Origin: CAVXEH01 sp963805645
GTDB lineage: Bacteria; Chloroflexota; Limnocylindria; QHBO01
NCBI GenBank assembly: GCA_963805645.1
Contig: CAWDVA010000002.1
Location: 62,001-126,000, forward strand
Direction of reading: 5' to 3'
DNA: 64,000 nt
Made by a program: the position numbers and the translations under genes. The notes under the pieces were generated by a model. It was not told the origin of the DNA. It saw only the letters and a list, made by a program, of their open reading frames with translations, and ran no database searches. Position 1 is the stretch's first letter. Every line of letters starts with the position of its first letter. Shown here piece after piece: positions 27,474 through 37,168 of the stretch.

Positions 27474-28261
27474 GGCAGCGCCCCCCCGGTACCGGCCGCG
27501 TCGACGTTGGGGGGTCCCGCGGTGCGGGCGCCATCGGTCCCGGCCGAAGGGGCTGCCTGGGCGCGGAGCCTGGCCGCGGTCAGGCGACCGGCGCGGATAC
27601 GCTCCTCGAGGGCCAGCTCCGTCCGGGCAAGCTGGTATCGACGGATCATCAGCCAGGCCCACGCGAGGGTGAATGCGGTGAGCATGCCCATCAGGGTCAG
27701 GACGAACACCAGCGGCGCCGCCGGGTGGAGGAGCTTGTCCGGCGAGCCGAACGTGGCGCCCTGGTGCAGGCCCCGCCACCAGACGACGCTGAAGTGGACG
27801 ATGGGGATGTCGGCGGCTGCCACGAGGCCCACCACCGCGGCGCGCGTGGCGCGCCGGTACGGGTCGTCGGAGAGACGCCGCAGCAGGAGGTAGCCCACGA
27901 AGAGGGCGAGGAGGATGGCCGTGGTCAGCATCCGTGGGTCCTCCCACTGCCAGAAGGTGCCCCAGACCGGCTTGCCCCACATCATCCCGCCCCAGATCGC
28001 GAGGGCGGTGAAGAGCGCCCCGAGCTCCGCTGCGGAGACGGCGACCGCGTCGAAGCGCAGGTCGCGCTTCCACAGCCAGCCGATGCCGGCCAGCGCCGTC
28101 ACCCCGCCCGACAGGTAGGCCAGCCAGGCCGAAGCGACGTGCGGGTACATGATCCGCTGGGCGTCGCCCTGGTTCACGTCGGCAGGCACCACGAGAAGGC
28201 TCACCGTGGTGCCGGCCACAATGGCGATGAGCGCGACGAAGCCCAGGATGCGCGTCTTCAT
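27470..28261 (-). CDS. ccmC: Heme handling protein CcmC
   Basis: 263 residues from ATG 28261. There are six TM helices with conserved histidines (MYPHVASAWLAY and PIVHFSVVWWRGLHQGA) and the WWD motif WGTFWQWEDPRMLTTAIL. CcmC loads heme onto CcmE. The C-terminus has an extra cytosolic tail of about 60 residues rich in Ala/Arg/Gly. The start codon is four bases past the ccmB stop. Confidence 0.93.
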   Translation of the reverse strand: MKTRILGFVALIAIVAGTTVSLLVVPADVNQGDAQRIMYPHVASAWLAYLSGGVTALAGIGWLWKRDLRFDAVAVSAAELGALFTALAIWGGMMWGKPVWGTFWQWEDPRMLTTAILLALFVGYLLLRRLSDDPYRRATRAAVVGLVAAADIPIVHFSVVWWRGLHQGATFGSPDKLLHPAAPLVFVLTLMGMLTAFTLAWAWLMIRRYQLARTELALEERIRAGRLTAARLRAQAAPSAGTDGARTAGPPNVDAAGTGGALP

Positions 28262-28265
28262 ATGC

Positions 28266-28958
28266 CTAGACGTCCTCCAGCAGGAAGCCATAGGTGCCGG
28301 CTCCCGCGACGAGCATGATGATGTCGAACCCGGCGAGGAGCTGCAGCCACGCCCACAGCTCACCGGATGGATCCCCGCCCAGCGCGGCCGCCGTGGCCCT
28401 CACGGCGGCGAGGAGCAGCGGCGCCACGATGGGCAGCACCAGGAGCGGCAGCATCACCTCGCGGGCGCCCATCCGAACCGTCACCCCGGCGTAGAAGGTG
28501 CCCGCAGCGGCAAACCCCAGCGAGCCGAGCACGATGGTCAGGACCAGCGCCGGGAGCGCCGGTCCCAGGTTCATCCCGTACAGGATCGTCACCACCACCA
28601 GCAGGACCGCGCCGAGGATGAGCATGGCGACCAGCCCGGACAGAACCTTGCCCGCGTAGATGGCGCGCCGGTCGACCGGGTACAGCGCGAGCTGCTCCAG
28701 GGCGTCGTCGTCGATCTCCACCTGGTGCAGCCGGGCCACGATGAGCAGGCCGGCGAACACGATCGCCAGCCACAGCAGTCCGGGCGACGCCTCCGCGAGC
28801 CTGGCCGAGTCCGGGCCCAGGGCGAAGCCGAAGAGCAGCAGGACGAGCGCGGCGAAGAACAGGGTCGACGTTGCGGCGTGCTTGCCGCGCAGCTCGGCCA
28901 CCGCGTCCTTGCGGGCGATGGCCCAGGCGGCCGACCAGGTGCGGCCGATGGCGCTCAC
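28266..28958 (-). CDS. ccmB: ABC permease CcmB
   Basis: 230 residues from GTG 28958, GTGA overlap with ccmA. Six hydrophobic segments and the family stretches IARKDAVAELRGK at the N-terminus and LEQLALYPVDRRAIYAGKV in the first cytosolic loop are seen. With CcmA it forms the ATPase complex that drives release of heme-loaded CcmE. Confidence 0.9.
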   Translation of the reverse strand: MSAIGRTWSAAWAIARKDAVAELRGKHAATSTLFFAALVLLLFGFALGPDSARLAEASPGLLWLAIVFAGLLIVARLHQVEIDDDALEQLALYPVDRRAIYAGKVLSGLVAMLILGAVLLVVVTILYGMNLGPALPALVLTIVLGSLGFAAAGTFYAGVTVRMGAREVMLPLLVLPIVAPLLLAAVRATAAALGGDPSGELWAWLQLLAGFDIIMLVAGAGTYGFLLEDV

Positions 28959-29743
28959 CTGGCAGCCCCTGCCGCAGCCGGCTCCGATCCACGGTTCGAT
29001 TCCTGCAGCACGGGCGCCACGCTCGTCGCGCCATGCCCGGTGACCTCCGCCACGAGCCCGCCGTCGAGGTGCACGGTGCCGTCCACGAGATGCGCGATGC
29101 GCTCCACGGCGTGCGAGGCCAGGAGCACCGTCACACCCACGCCCCGCCAGGCATCGAGCATCCGGTCCACGAGCGCCATCCCGTCGGGATCGAGGGCGGC
29201 GTGCGGCTCGTCCAGGAGGACGAGCGAGGGGGCCGCCAGGAGCATGCGGGCCAGGGCGATGCGCTTGCGCATGCCCGCCGAGAAGCCGCGAACGCGGAGA
29301 TCTGCGGCATCGGTCATGCGCACCTCGTCCAGGGCCGCCGCGATGCGCTCGCCTGCCTCCGCCGGCACCAGGCCCAGGAGCCGGGCGCTGAAGCGCAGGT
29401 TCTCCGCGGCGGTCAGGTCGTCGTACAGCCCGGTGGCGTGGGAGAGGTAGGCGACCCGGGCCCGGACCTGGTCGGCGTGGCGCGCCACGTCCAGGCCGTC
29501 CACCGCCGCCGTGCCGAAGCTGGGCCGGATGGCCGTGGCCAGGATGCGCAGGAGGGTCGTCTTGCCGGCGCCATTTGGCCCCACGAGGGCGATCACCGAT
29601 GCCGGCTCCACGCGCAACGAGACGCCGGCGAGCGCCGGGCTGCGCCCGAAGAGGCGCGCGAGCTCGGCTGTCTCGACCGCCGGGGGCGGCGAATCCTGCA
29701 GCCCGAGCGAGCGTGGAGAGCGGTAGATGGTGGTCTGCGGCAT
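28955..29743 (-). CDS. ccmA: ABC ATPase CcmA
   Basis: 262 residues from ATG 29743. Walker A GPNGAGKTTLLRILA, signature FSAGMRKRIALARMLL, Walker B LVLLDEPHAALD and H-loop LLASHAVE are present. It is the first gene of the nine-gene leftward ccm operon, with a promoter at 29781-29809. The N-terminal 20 residues (MPQTTIYRSPRSLGLQDSPP) are not conserved, and a later start is possible. Energises the heme-trafficking complex CcmABCD. Confidence 0.9.
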   Translation of the reverse strand: MPQTTIYRSPRSLGLQDSPPPAVETAELARLFGRSPALAGVSLRVEPASVIALVGPNGAGKTTLLRILATAIRPSFGTAAVDGLDVARHADQVRARVAYLSHATGLYDDLTAAENLRFSARLLGLVPAEAGERIAAALDEVRMTDAADLRVRGFSAGMRKRIALARMLLAAPSLVLLDEPHAALDPDGMALVDRMLDAWRGVGVTVLLASHAVERIAHLVDGTVHLDGGLVAEVTGHGATSVAPVLQESNRGSEPAAAGAAR

Positions 29744-29780
29744 GCTCGGCTCAAGGGGCACGAAGGCGTGGGTGCAGGCC

Positions 29781-29809
29781 ACTATGCGACCTGCCCACGG
29801 GAGCGTCAA
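29781..29809 (-). promoter_or_regulatory. ccm operon promoter
   Basis: On the minus strand TTGACG (29809-29804), a 17-base spacer and CATAGT (29786-29781) precede ccmA by about 38 bases. A hairpin (TGCCCCGC / GCGGGGGCA, 29811-29830) abuts the -35 box and may be an operator. Confidence 0.6.
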
Positions 29810-29926
29810 ATGCCCCGCACCGCGGGGGCAACCGGCGAGAAATTGAACCACGCCGCGATCGGCGAACCCCTGACAGTCTGGGGGCTCGCCCGGGCGTGGC
29901 AGTGAACCGCGCGCCGTGCGGGAGGG

Positions 29927-29932
29927 TAGTCT
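29927..29932 (+). promoter_or_regulatory. Candidate -10 box for the permease operon
   Basis: TAGTCT lies 78 bases before the first permease ATG at 30010, in the 266-base gap divergent from ccmA. The -35 is not convincing. Confidence 0.3.
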
Positions 29933-30009
29933 CTTCACCCGCCACCGGGGGATTCCGTCGGAGTGTCTCGCTTCCCTTCGCCAACCTGCGCTTGCGCGGT
30001 GCACGCTCG

Positions 30010-33000
30010 ATGAGCATGGCCTCGCTGCGCCTGGTCCTGGCGCGCATCCGCGCCGACTGGGTGGTGACCGCTGCCGCGACCCTGGTGATCCTGGTCGCCA
30101 CCACCCTCCTCTCCTCCGGTCTCATCTACGCCGATGCCGTGACCCTGCAGGGCCTGCGCCGTTCCCTGGCCGACGCCCCGGTGCGCCAGGCAAACCTGCA
30201 GGTGAGCACGCGCATGACACCGGCCCAGGCCGCGGCTGCCGACGCGGCGGTGCGCGGGGCCACGACCGCGACGCTGCCGGTGCCCGCGGGCGTGGTGCGG
30301 ATCTCCGAGTCGGACTCGTTCGCCCTGCCCCAGCAACCCGACGACGGAGTTCACAACCTGGCCGTCTTCGGCGACTACCAGGGGATCGACGCGCACGCGA
30401 GCCTCGTCGAGGGGACCTGGCCGCAGGCGCGGACGATCTCCACCGGTCCCCTGGAGGTGGCCATCCCGGGGCGCCTGGCAGAGGACCTGGGCGTCGCCGT
30501 GGGCGACACGCTGACCATGCCCAGCCGGTTGAACGCCTCGCTCAGCGTGACGGTCCGGGTCACGGGCATCTACCGTATCGACGACCCCGCGGACCCGTAC
30601 TGGTGGGCGGAGCCGATGGCGCTCGACGGCGCCACCGAGAGCACGAACTACACGACCTACGGCCCGCTCATGCTGGCCGATGGCGACTTCGGAGCGGTCA
30701 TCACCGCCGACTCGGCCGAGACGGACTGGCGGATCTTCCCCCACCTGTCGGGCGTGGACCTAGACGGGCTGGCGCCGCTGCGGGCCGGCGTGGCGCGCAT
30801 GGATGGCACGCTGACGACCGCCATTGACGAGGTCGTTGCGCAGGCCCCCGACCTCACGGTCTCGACCGGCCTGGTGCCGATGATCGATGACCTGCAGCGC
30901 GCCCTGCTGGCGACCCGCACCGGCGTCCTCCTTCTCCTGGTCCAGCTGGTCGCCCTGGCCGCGTACGCGCTGCTGCTCACCGCGGGGCTGATGATCGAGC
31001 AGCGGCGGGTGGAATCGGCGATGCTCCACGCACGCGGAGCGGCCACCGGCCAGCTGGTGGCCCAGGCGCTGATCGAGGGCTTCGTGCTGGCCGTTCCGAC
31101 GGCGGCGGTCGCGCCCTGGCTCGCCGCGTTTGCCCTGCGCCTGTTCAACCGGTTCGGTCCTCTCGCCGACATCGGGCTGACGATAGACCCGCAGGTCTCG
31201 GTGGCGTCCTACGTGGTCGCCGGGCTGGGAGCGCTGCTGGCGGTCGGTGCGCTCGTGGCGCCGGCCATCCGTGCCGCGCGCTCGCTGAGCGCCGCGTCGC
31301 GCGCGAAGGGTCGCCAGGCGAGTCGGGGAATGGCCCAGCGCGTGGGACTGGATCTCGCCCTGGTGATCGCGGCGGCCGTGGGCCTCTGGCAGCTGCGCCT
31401 GTACGGCGGAGCGCTGACGAGCACCTTCCGGGGCGGCCTGGGGATCGACCCGCTCCTGGTGGCGGCCCCCGCCATCGGCCTCATCGCGGGCTCGATCCTG
31501 GCCCTGCGCCTGATCCCGCTCCTGGCCCAGGTCGCCGAGGCGCTCGTCTCCCGCCGTCGGTCCGCGGTGGCCTCGCTGGGCGCCTGGCAGCTTGCCCGCC
31601 GCCCCCTGCGCTACAGCCGCGCGGCCCTGCTGCTGACCCTGACCGTGGCGCTCGGCGGCTTCGCCACGCTGTACATCGCGACCTGGAGCGGGTCGCAGCG
31701 CGACCAGGCGGCGCGCGAGGTTGGTGCCGACATTCGCGTGGAGCCCGACCACCGCTCGGGCGCGATGCCTCTCACTGCGCTGGACGGCGCGTACGGCGCC
31801 CTCCCGGGGACCACCGCGGTCATGCCCGCGCGGCGCGGCACGCTGTCCGTGTTCGCGGCCGGCGGCAGCGTCGAGCTGCTGGCCCTCGACGCGGCCACCG
31901 CGCCCGGGGTCGTGGCCTGGCGCGCGGACGAGGCGGCACAGCCGCTCGCCGCCCTCATGGCGCCGCTCGTCGCGGCCCGACCGTTGCTTGACGGACCGGT
32001 CCTGCCCGGCACGCCGGCGCGGATCGCGGTGGACGTGGGCGTCGCCCTGGAGCCTCCCCCCAGGATGCCCCCGGGTCGTGACCCGCCGGTCGTTCCGGCC
32101 TCCGGTGCCCTGCGTCTCCTGGTGACGGACGGGACCGGGTCCGTCCATCTCGTGGCCCTTGGCGACGTGAACCTCGTCGACGGGACCCAGCGGATCGAGC
32201 GGACCGTGGGCGCGGCCGGCCCGGACGGAAGCTGGTTCGCGTTGCCGGCGCCGGTGCGCCTGCTCTCGATCTCCCTGGGCATCGACCTGCCCGGTCCGAA
32301 CATGCAGTTCAACGGCACCGTCACGGTCCGCGGCATCGAGACGTCCGACGCGGTCGAGGGCGATGCCTGGACCGCCGCTACGCTCGGCGGGAACTGGCTC
32401 ACCGCCGAGCCGGGATCCGTGAGCCTGGGAACGCTTGGCCTGGCGCCGGCAGGCCACGGCGAGCTGGCCATGGCCATCGACACCGGTGTCACGCGTGCTG
32501 GGCGGCGCGGCCCGCAGTACGCGATCCAGCAGGCCGGCCTGCGAGCGGTGACCGCCGGGGCCGTGCCGATCCTGGCCAACGCGCGCTTCCTGACGCTGGT
32601 GGGGGCGAAGACGGGCGGCACCCTGGCGCTCGACCTGGGCGGCGGCCCCGAGCCGGTGCGCATCTCGGGGGTCTTCGATGACTTCCCGACCACCGACGCC
32701 ACGATGCCCATCGTCATCGCCGACCTGCCGACCATCCAGGTCCAGCAGGCCATCAACAGCCGCCCGCAGGTTCCGACCGAGTGGTGGTTGGCCACCGCGC
32801 CGGCGACGGACGCCGCAACGGCTGCCGCGCTGCGCGCGGCGCCGTACAGCAGCACCTCGGTGATGGACCGCGCCGAGCGGGCGATCGCGCTCCAGACGGA
32901 TCCGCTGGCGCTGGGCGTCATAGGCGCGCTGACCCTGGGATTCGTGGCGGCCGCGCTCTTCGCCGCCATCGGCTTCGCGGTCTCCGCCGCGGTATCGGCG

Positions 33001-33339
33001 AGGGAGCGCATGACGGAGTTCGCCGTGCTGCGCGCCCTGGGGCTCTCGCAGGTGCAGCTGGCGGGCTGGCTCGCCGTTGAGCACGCCCTGCTCGTGGTCG
33101 TGAGCCTGGCGGCGGGGACCGGGCTGGGGCTGCTGCTGGGATGGCTGGTGCTGCCCTTTGCGACCATGAAGCGTGATCCGGGCCCGGTGCTGCCGGCGCC
33201 CATCCTGACCATTCCCTGGGACAGCATCGCGCTCCTCGAGATGCTCGTCGTGGCGGTCCTGGCGGCGACGGTCCTGGTTCTCGTCGTCCTCCTGCGACGG
33301 GTGGGCCTTGGCAGCGCGCTGCGGCTGGGGGAGGACTGA
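30010..33339 (+). CDS. Large FtsX/MacB-type ABC transporter permease (1)
   Basis: 1109 residues from ATG 30010. TM1 lies at about residues 18-40 (VVTAAATLVILVATTLLSSGLIYAD), followed by an extracellular domain with GDYQGIDAHASLVEGTWP and VAIPGRLAEDLGVAVGDTL, typical of MacB_PCD. A cluster of TMs spans about 300-560, then a second large extracellular domain of about 370 residues. Three final TMs (about 970-1105) contain SARERMTEFAVLRALGLSQVQLAG, the FtsX loop. The layout matches a 10-TM, two-domain permease of the lipoprotein-export/MacB mechanotransmission type. Followed by a second permease and two ATPases. Substrate unknown; an adhesin, lipid or peptide handler is possible. Confidence 0.82.
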   Translation: MSMASLRLVLARIRADWVVTAAATLVILVATTLLSSGLIYADAVTLQGLRRSLADAPVRQANLQVSTRMTPAQAAAADAAVRGATTATLPVPAGVVRISESDSFALPQQPDDGVHNLAVFGDYQGIDAHASLVEGTWPQARTISTGPLEVAIPGRLAEDLGVAVGDTLTMPSRLNASLSVTVRVTGIYRIDDPADPYWWAEPMALDGATESTNYTTYGPLMLADGDFGAVITADSAETDWRIFPHLSGVDLDGLAPLRAGVARMDGTLTTAIDEVVAQAPDLTVSTGLVPMIDDLQRALLATRTGVLLLLVQLVALAAYALLLTAGLMIEQRRVESAMLHARGAATGQLVAQALIEGFVLAVPTAAVAPWLAAFALRLFNRFGPLADIGLTIDPQVSVASYVVAGLGALLAVGALVAPAIRAARSLSAASRAKGRQASRGMAQRVGLDLALVIAAAVGLWQLRLYGGALTSTFRGGLGIDPLLVAAPAIGLIAGSILALRLIPLLAQVAEALVSRRRSAVASLGAWQLARRPLRYSRAALLLTLTVALGGFATLYIATWSGSQRDQAAREVGADIRVEPDHRSGAMPLTALDGAYGALPGTTAVMPARRGTLSVFAAGGSVELLALDAATAPGVVAWRADEAAQPLAALMAPLVAARPLLDGPVLPGTPARIAVDVGVALEPPPRMPPGRDPPVVPASGALRLLVTDGTGSVHLVALGDVNLVDGTQRIERTVGAAGPDGSWFALPAPVRLLSISLGIDLPGPNMQFNGTVTVRGIETSDAVEGDAWTAATLGGNWLTAEPGSVSLGTLGLAPAGHGELAMAIDTGVTRAGRRGPQYAIQQAGLRAVTAGAVPILANARFLTLVGAKTGGTLALDLGGGPEPVRISGVFDDFPTTDATMPIVIADLPTIQVQQAINSRPQVPTEWWLATAPATDAATAAALRAAPYSSTSVMDRAERAIALQTDPLALGVIGALTLGFVAAALFAAIGFAVSAAVSARERMTEFAVLRALGLSQVQLAGWLAVEHALLVVVSLAAGTGLGLLLGWLVLPFATMKRDPGPVLPAPILTIPWDSIALLEMLVVAVLAATVLVLVVLLRRVGLGSALRLGED

Positions 33340-33342
33340 CCG

Positions 33343-36147
33343 ATGGCGCTGCTGCCGCCACGCCGTCGCAACCCGCTCGCCGCGGCGTGGGCGATCCTCT
33401 GGCTCTCCGTCCGGCGGTTCCGCAGCGAGCCGCTGCTCCCGCTCCTGGCGGTGGTCATGGTGGCGGTGAGCGCCGGGATCCTGGCCGCCGCGCCGCGCAT
33501 AGCAAACCGCGCCGCGGACGACGAGGTCCGCGCGGCGCTGCGAGATGCGACCCCGCTGCAGCGCAACGTGCAGCTGTCCGGGATCGACGTCATCCAGTCC
33601 ACCGGCGAGCTGGTCGACCGCACGACCCGGCTGCTGCACAGCATGGAGGCGCCGCTCCAGGCGGTGATCACCGGGAGCAACTGGGCCGCCCTCTCCGTGC
33701 GGTTCAACGCCGATGTCCCGAACAGCACGGCCTACAGCGAGAAGCCGGTCCAGATGGTGCTGACCGACCGCAGCGGCCTGGACGGCGAGGTCACCGTGGT
33801 CAAGGGCGTGCTCCCCGGCGGCGACCGCTGCGGATGCGAGGCCGACCCCGAGAACCCGACCGCCAACCCGATCCCGGTGGGAATCGCCATCTCCGACACG
33901 ACCGCCACCTTCCTCTCCTGGGACGTTGGCGACGTGGTCCCGCTGGCCGTTGACCCCAGCGACCCGCTCAGCTTCGCCGGCTTTGCCGCACCCCGCATCG
34001 ACGCCACGGTCGTGGGCATCTTCCACGTTCGCCAGCCCACCGCCGAGTACTGGTTCGCCGACACGCGCCTGGCGAACGTCATCGAGACCAAGCCCGACCA
34101 GGGTGGCGTGGTGATCGCGGCTGCGCTGCTTGGCGATGGAGGGTTCGTGGACCTGGGACAGGCGACCCCGGTCTGGACCTACCAGCTCAACTACACCGTC
34201 GACGGGTCCGGGCTGGACGCCGGCCAGGCGGCGGCCGTCGGAGATGCCGCGCGCCGTCTCGCCACCGATCCGATGCTCCGGCGCTTCGGCGCACGCTTCT
34301 TCGGCGGCGCCATCACCGTGCACACCTCGCTTCCCCAGATCCTGGCCCGGGCGGCCGAGGCCTTTGGGCAGACCCAGGCCGTGCTGCTCATCGCCCTGCT
34401 GGGCATCGGGTCGGTCGCCGCCACCGCCCTTGCGTTGCTCGCCGTCCTGCTCGTGGCCCGGCGGCGCGAGGCCGCCGCGGTGATCCGCGGCCGGGGCGGG
34501 TCGCGCGTCGAGCTGGCCCTGCCCCAGGTCATCGAGGCCTTCGCCCTGGCGCTCGTGGGCGGCGGGACGGGCTGGTACCTCGCTGAGCGGCTCATCCCGG
34601 CGCGGGACAGTGACATCTCCGCTCTGGCGGCGCTCGGCATGGTGCTCGTGGGCGGCGCCGCGGTGAGCATCGCCGTCCTGGGCCAGGCGCGGCGCGGACA
34701 GCGGGAGCTCGAGCGCGACGAGCGCCACCTCCAACGCCTCTCCCCCCGCAGGCTCGTGGCCGAAGGGCTGGTGGTGGCGGGGGCGGCGGCCGGCGTGTTC
34801 CTCGTCCGCCAGCGCGGCTTCACGGTGGGTCCCAACGGGCCGGATCCCTTCCTGGCACTGGCGCCAGGCCTCGCCGCCCTGGCGGTGGGCCTCGTTGTCC
34901 TGCGCCTCTATCCGCTGCCCGTTGCGCTGGTTGCCGCGCTGGCGGCCCGCGGACGAGGGCTGGTGGCCGCCCTGGGCCTCGGTCGGGCGGCTCGCCGCCC
35001 GGACGCGGCCCGGCTGCCGATCCTCGCCGTGCTCCTGGCCGCGGCGATGGCCAGCTTCGCCGGGGTCGTCACCGCCAGCATGGCGTCGGCGCAGGAGATC
35101 GCTTCGTGGCAGCAGCTCGGCGCCGACGTCCGGGTCACCGCCTCGGCGGGCGCCAACCTCGCGGGCGCCAACCTCACGAACCTGCCCGGTGCCTCGGCGG
35201 TGGCAACGGCCAGCCTCAGCACGTCCGTCCCCTTCAGCGTCCTGGGATCGGGCGGCGGGTCCGTGCGCATGATCGGCGTGGACGCGGCGTCGTTCACCGA
35301 CGTCACCGCCGGCACGCCGGCCGCCATGGTCTTCCCGCCGGGCTTCGCCGGAAGCACCGCGGACGGCTCGCAGGACGACCCCATCCCGGCCGTGACCACC
35401 TACCAGATCCCGGGCAGCCGCAACCAGTTCGCCGTCGGCGCCCGCTTCGTGCTGGCGTTCAGCGGGAAGGGCGTCAACTTCGTGGTGGCCGCGGTCCGCG
35501 ACGGGATTCCCGGCCTGGTGGCGGGTGGTGGCTGGGCCGTGGTCCCGTCGTCCGCGCTGGCCACCGTGTTCGGCGCCCAGGCGCCGCCTCCGACCATGGT
35601 CTTTGTTCGGGGTGCGCGTGCCGCGAACGCCGTGACGAGCGCGGTCCATGCCCGCGACCCGAACGCGACGGTGGAGACCCGGGCCGACGCGCTCGGGCGC
35701 CTGTCGCGGACGCCGCTGGCGAGCGCCGTGACGGACGGCTTCGGCCTGGCAGCGATCCTGGCGGCGGCGTTCGCGGCGCTGGCGGTGATCCTGGGCCTGG
35801 CGCTCAGCGGGCCGGAACGGGCGCGGGACACGGCGCGGCTGCGGACCATGGGCCTGGCGCCGGGCCAGATCCTGGGCCTGGCAGCGGTCGAGCAGCTGCC
35901 GCCGGTGATCGTGGCGCTCGCGGCGGGCGGCGCCTTCGGCATCGGGCTGGCCTGGCTGGTCCTGCCCGGGGTGGACCTCTCGGTCTTCACCGGCGGGGCG
36001 GTGGCCGTGCGGCTGATCGTGGACCCGACGCGAACCGCGGTGCTGCTGGGCGCCGTCTTCGCCACGGTCCTGGTGGGTGTGCTGCTGGCGGCGGCGGCCG
36101 ACCGCAGGCGGCAGCTGGGACGCGCGCTGCGCGTGGGTGAAGAATGA
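33343..36147 (+). CDS. Large FtsX/MacB-type ABC transporter permease (2)
   Basis: 934 residues from ATG 33343, three bases after the previous stop. TM1 (LLPLLAVVMVAVSAGILAAAPR) is followed by an extracellular domain, then TMs in the region 330-560, a second extracellular domain (about 570-780) and three C-terminal TMs. RARDTARLRTMGLAPGQILGLAAVEQ is the FtsX loop. It shares architecture with the upstream permease but is shorter and divergent, so the two could form a heterodimer. The first extracellular domain contains CGCEADPENP, a short cysteine pair. Confidence 0.8.
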   Translation: MALLPPRRRNPLAAAWAILWLSVRRFRSEPLLPLLAVVMVAVSAGILAAAPRIANRAADDEVRAALRDATPLQRNVQLSGIDVIQSTGELVDRTTRLLHSMEAPLQAVITGSNWAALSVRFNADVPNSTAYSEKPVQMVLTDRSGLDGEVTVVKGVLPGGDRCGCEADPENPTANPIPVGIAISDTTATFLSWDVGDVVPLAVDPSDPLSFAGFAAPRIDATVVGIFHVRQPTAEYWFADTRLANVIETKPDQGGVVIAAALLGDGGFVDLGQATPVWTYQLNYTVDGSGLDAGQAAAVGDAARRLATDPMLRRFGARFFGGAITVHTSLPQILARAAEAFGQTQAVLLIALLGIGSVAATALALLAVLLVARRREAAAVIRGRGGSRVELALPQVIEAFALALVGGGTGWYLAERLIPARDSDISALAALGMVLVGGAAVSIAVLGQARRGQRELERDERHLQRLSPRRLVAEGLVVAGAAAGVFLVRQRGFTVGPNGPDPFLALAPGLAALAVGLVVLRLYPLPVALVAALAARGRGLVAALGLGRAARRPDAARLPILAVLLAAAMASFAGVVTASMASAQEIASWQQLGADVRVTASAGANLAGANLTNLPGASAVATASLSTSVPFSVLGSGGGSVRMIGVDAASFTDVTAGTPAAMVFPPGFAGSTADGSQDDPIPAVTTYQIPGSRNQFAVGARFVLAFSGKGVNFVVAAVRDGIPGLVAGGGWAVVPSSALATVFGAQAPPPTMVFVRGARAANAVTSAVHARDPNATVETRADALGRLSRTPLASAVTDGFGLAAILAAAFAALAVILGLALSGPERARDTARLRTMGLAPGQILGLAAVEQLPPVIVALAAGGAFGIGLAWLVLPGVDLSVFTGGAVAVRLIVDPTRTAVLLGAVFATVLVGVLLAAAADRRRQLGRALRVGEE

Positions 36148-36169
36148 CGCGACGGAGGAAGATGGACCC

Positions 36170-37168
36170 ATGACCCGAACGCCGACCACGTCGGTCGACC
36201 TGCAGCGCCTGCTGGATCAGCGCGGCAACCCCGACCAGCCGCGCTTCGGCGCGGGGGCCGAGATCGTCTGCGACGGCCTGGTGAAGATCTACAAGGTCGC
36301 CGACCTCGAGGTGGTGGCCCTCCAGGGGCTTGACCTGCTCGTCGAGCCGGGCGAGCTTATCGCCATCGTCGGAGCCTCGGGGTCGGGGAAGAGCACCCTG
36401 CTCAACATCCTGGCCGGCCTGGACGTTCCCTCGGCGGGTCGCGCACTGGTTGCGGGGCATGACCTGCTGTCCATGAAGGAGCGCGAGCGCACCGCGTACC
36501 GCCGCGGGGTCATTGGCTTCGTCCGGCAGCAGACCGCGTCCAACCTGCTGCCCTACCTGTCCGCGCGCGAGAACGTTGAGCTGCCGATGTCGCTCGCCGG
36601 CGTGCGCGCCGGCGCCCGGCGCTCTCGCGCCGAGGAGCTCCTCGAGCAGGTGGGCCTCGCGCGTCGGGCGGGCCACCGGCCGGACCGGTTGTCCGGCGGC
36701 GAGCAGCAGCGGGTGGCCATCGCGGTGGCGCTGGCCACCGGACCGCGCGTGCTCCTCGCCGACGAGCCCACCGGCGAGCTCGACTCGGTGACCGCCGGCG
36801 AGATCTTCGGCCTCATGCGTCGGGCGTCCGAGCTGTACCACGTCACCGTGGTGATCGTGACCCACGACCCGCAGGTCGCCGATCACGTGGATCGAACCGT
36901 GGCGATCCGCGATGGACGGACCGCCTCCGAGACGCTGCGCCGGGTCGAGGCCGGCGACGACGGGGAGCACCGGATCATCAGCGAGGAGTACGCCATGCTC
37001 GACCGGGCCGGGCGCCTCCAGCTCCCGCGCGAGCACATCGAGGCGCTCCACCTCGAGCGGCGCGTGCGCCTCCTGCTGGAGCCCACCCATGTCGGCGTGT
37101 GGCCCGATGGCAGTGATGGACCGATGCCGGCGCCGCCATCGGTCCCGGACGAGGAGGACGACGCATGA
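36170..37168 (+). CDS. ABC transporter ATP-binding protein with C-terminal extension (1)
   Basis: 332 residues from ATG 36170 behind GGAGG. Walker A GASGSGKSTLLNILAGLD, signature LSGGEQQRVAIAVALA, Walker B VLLADEPTGELD and H-loop VIVTHDPQ identify a MacB/LolD-type ATPase. About 100 residues beyond the normal end (LRRVEAGDDGEHRIISEEYA..., with IEALHLERRVRLLLEP) form an unusual extension that may regulate or dimerise. It follows two FtsX-like permeases by 22 bases and overlaps the second ATPase (ATGA). Confidence 0.88.
   Translation: MTRTPTTSVDLQRLLDQRGNPDQPRFGAGAEIVCDGLVKIYKVADLEVVALQGLDLLVEPGELIAIVGASGSGKSTLLNILAGLDVPSAGRALVAGHDLLSMKERERTAYRRGVIGFVRQQTASNLLPYLSARENVELPMSLAGVRAGARRSRAEELLEQVGLARRAGHRPDRLSGGEQQRVAIAVALATGPRVLLADEPTGELDSVTAGEIFGLMRRASELYHVTVVIVTHDPQVADHVDRTVAIRDGRTASETLRRVEAGDDGEHRIISEEYAMLDRAGRLQLPREHIEALHLERRVRLLLEPTHVGVWPDGSDGPMPAPPSVPDEEDDA

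Noticed and set aside
30760..36189. A very long open frame (about 1,800 codons) on the minus strand opposite the two permeases
   Set aside because: It is antisense to two genes with clear domains, has low-complexity Arg/Gln/His/Gly content and no motif. It is an effect of high GC codon use.
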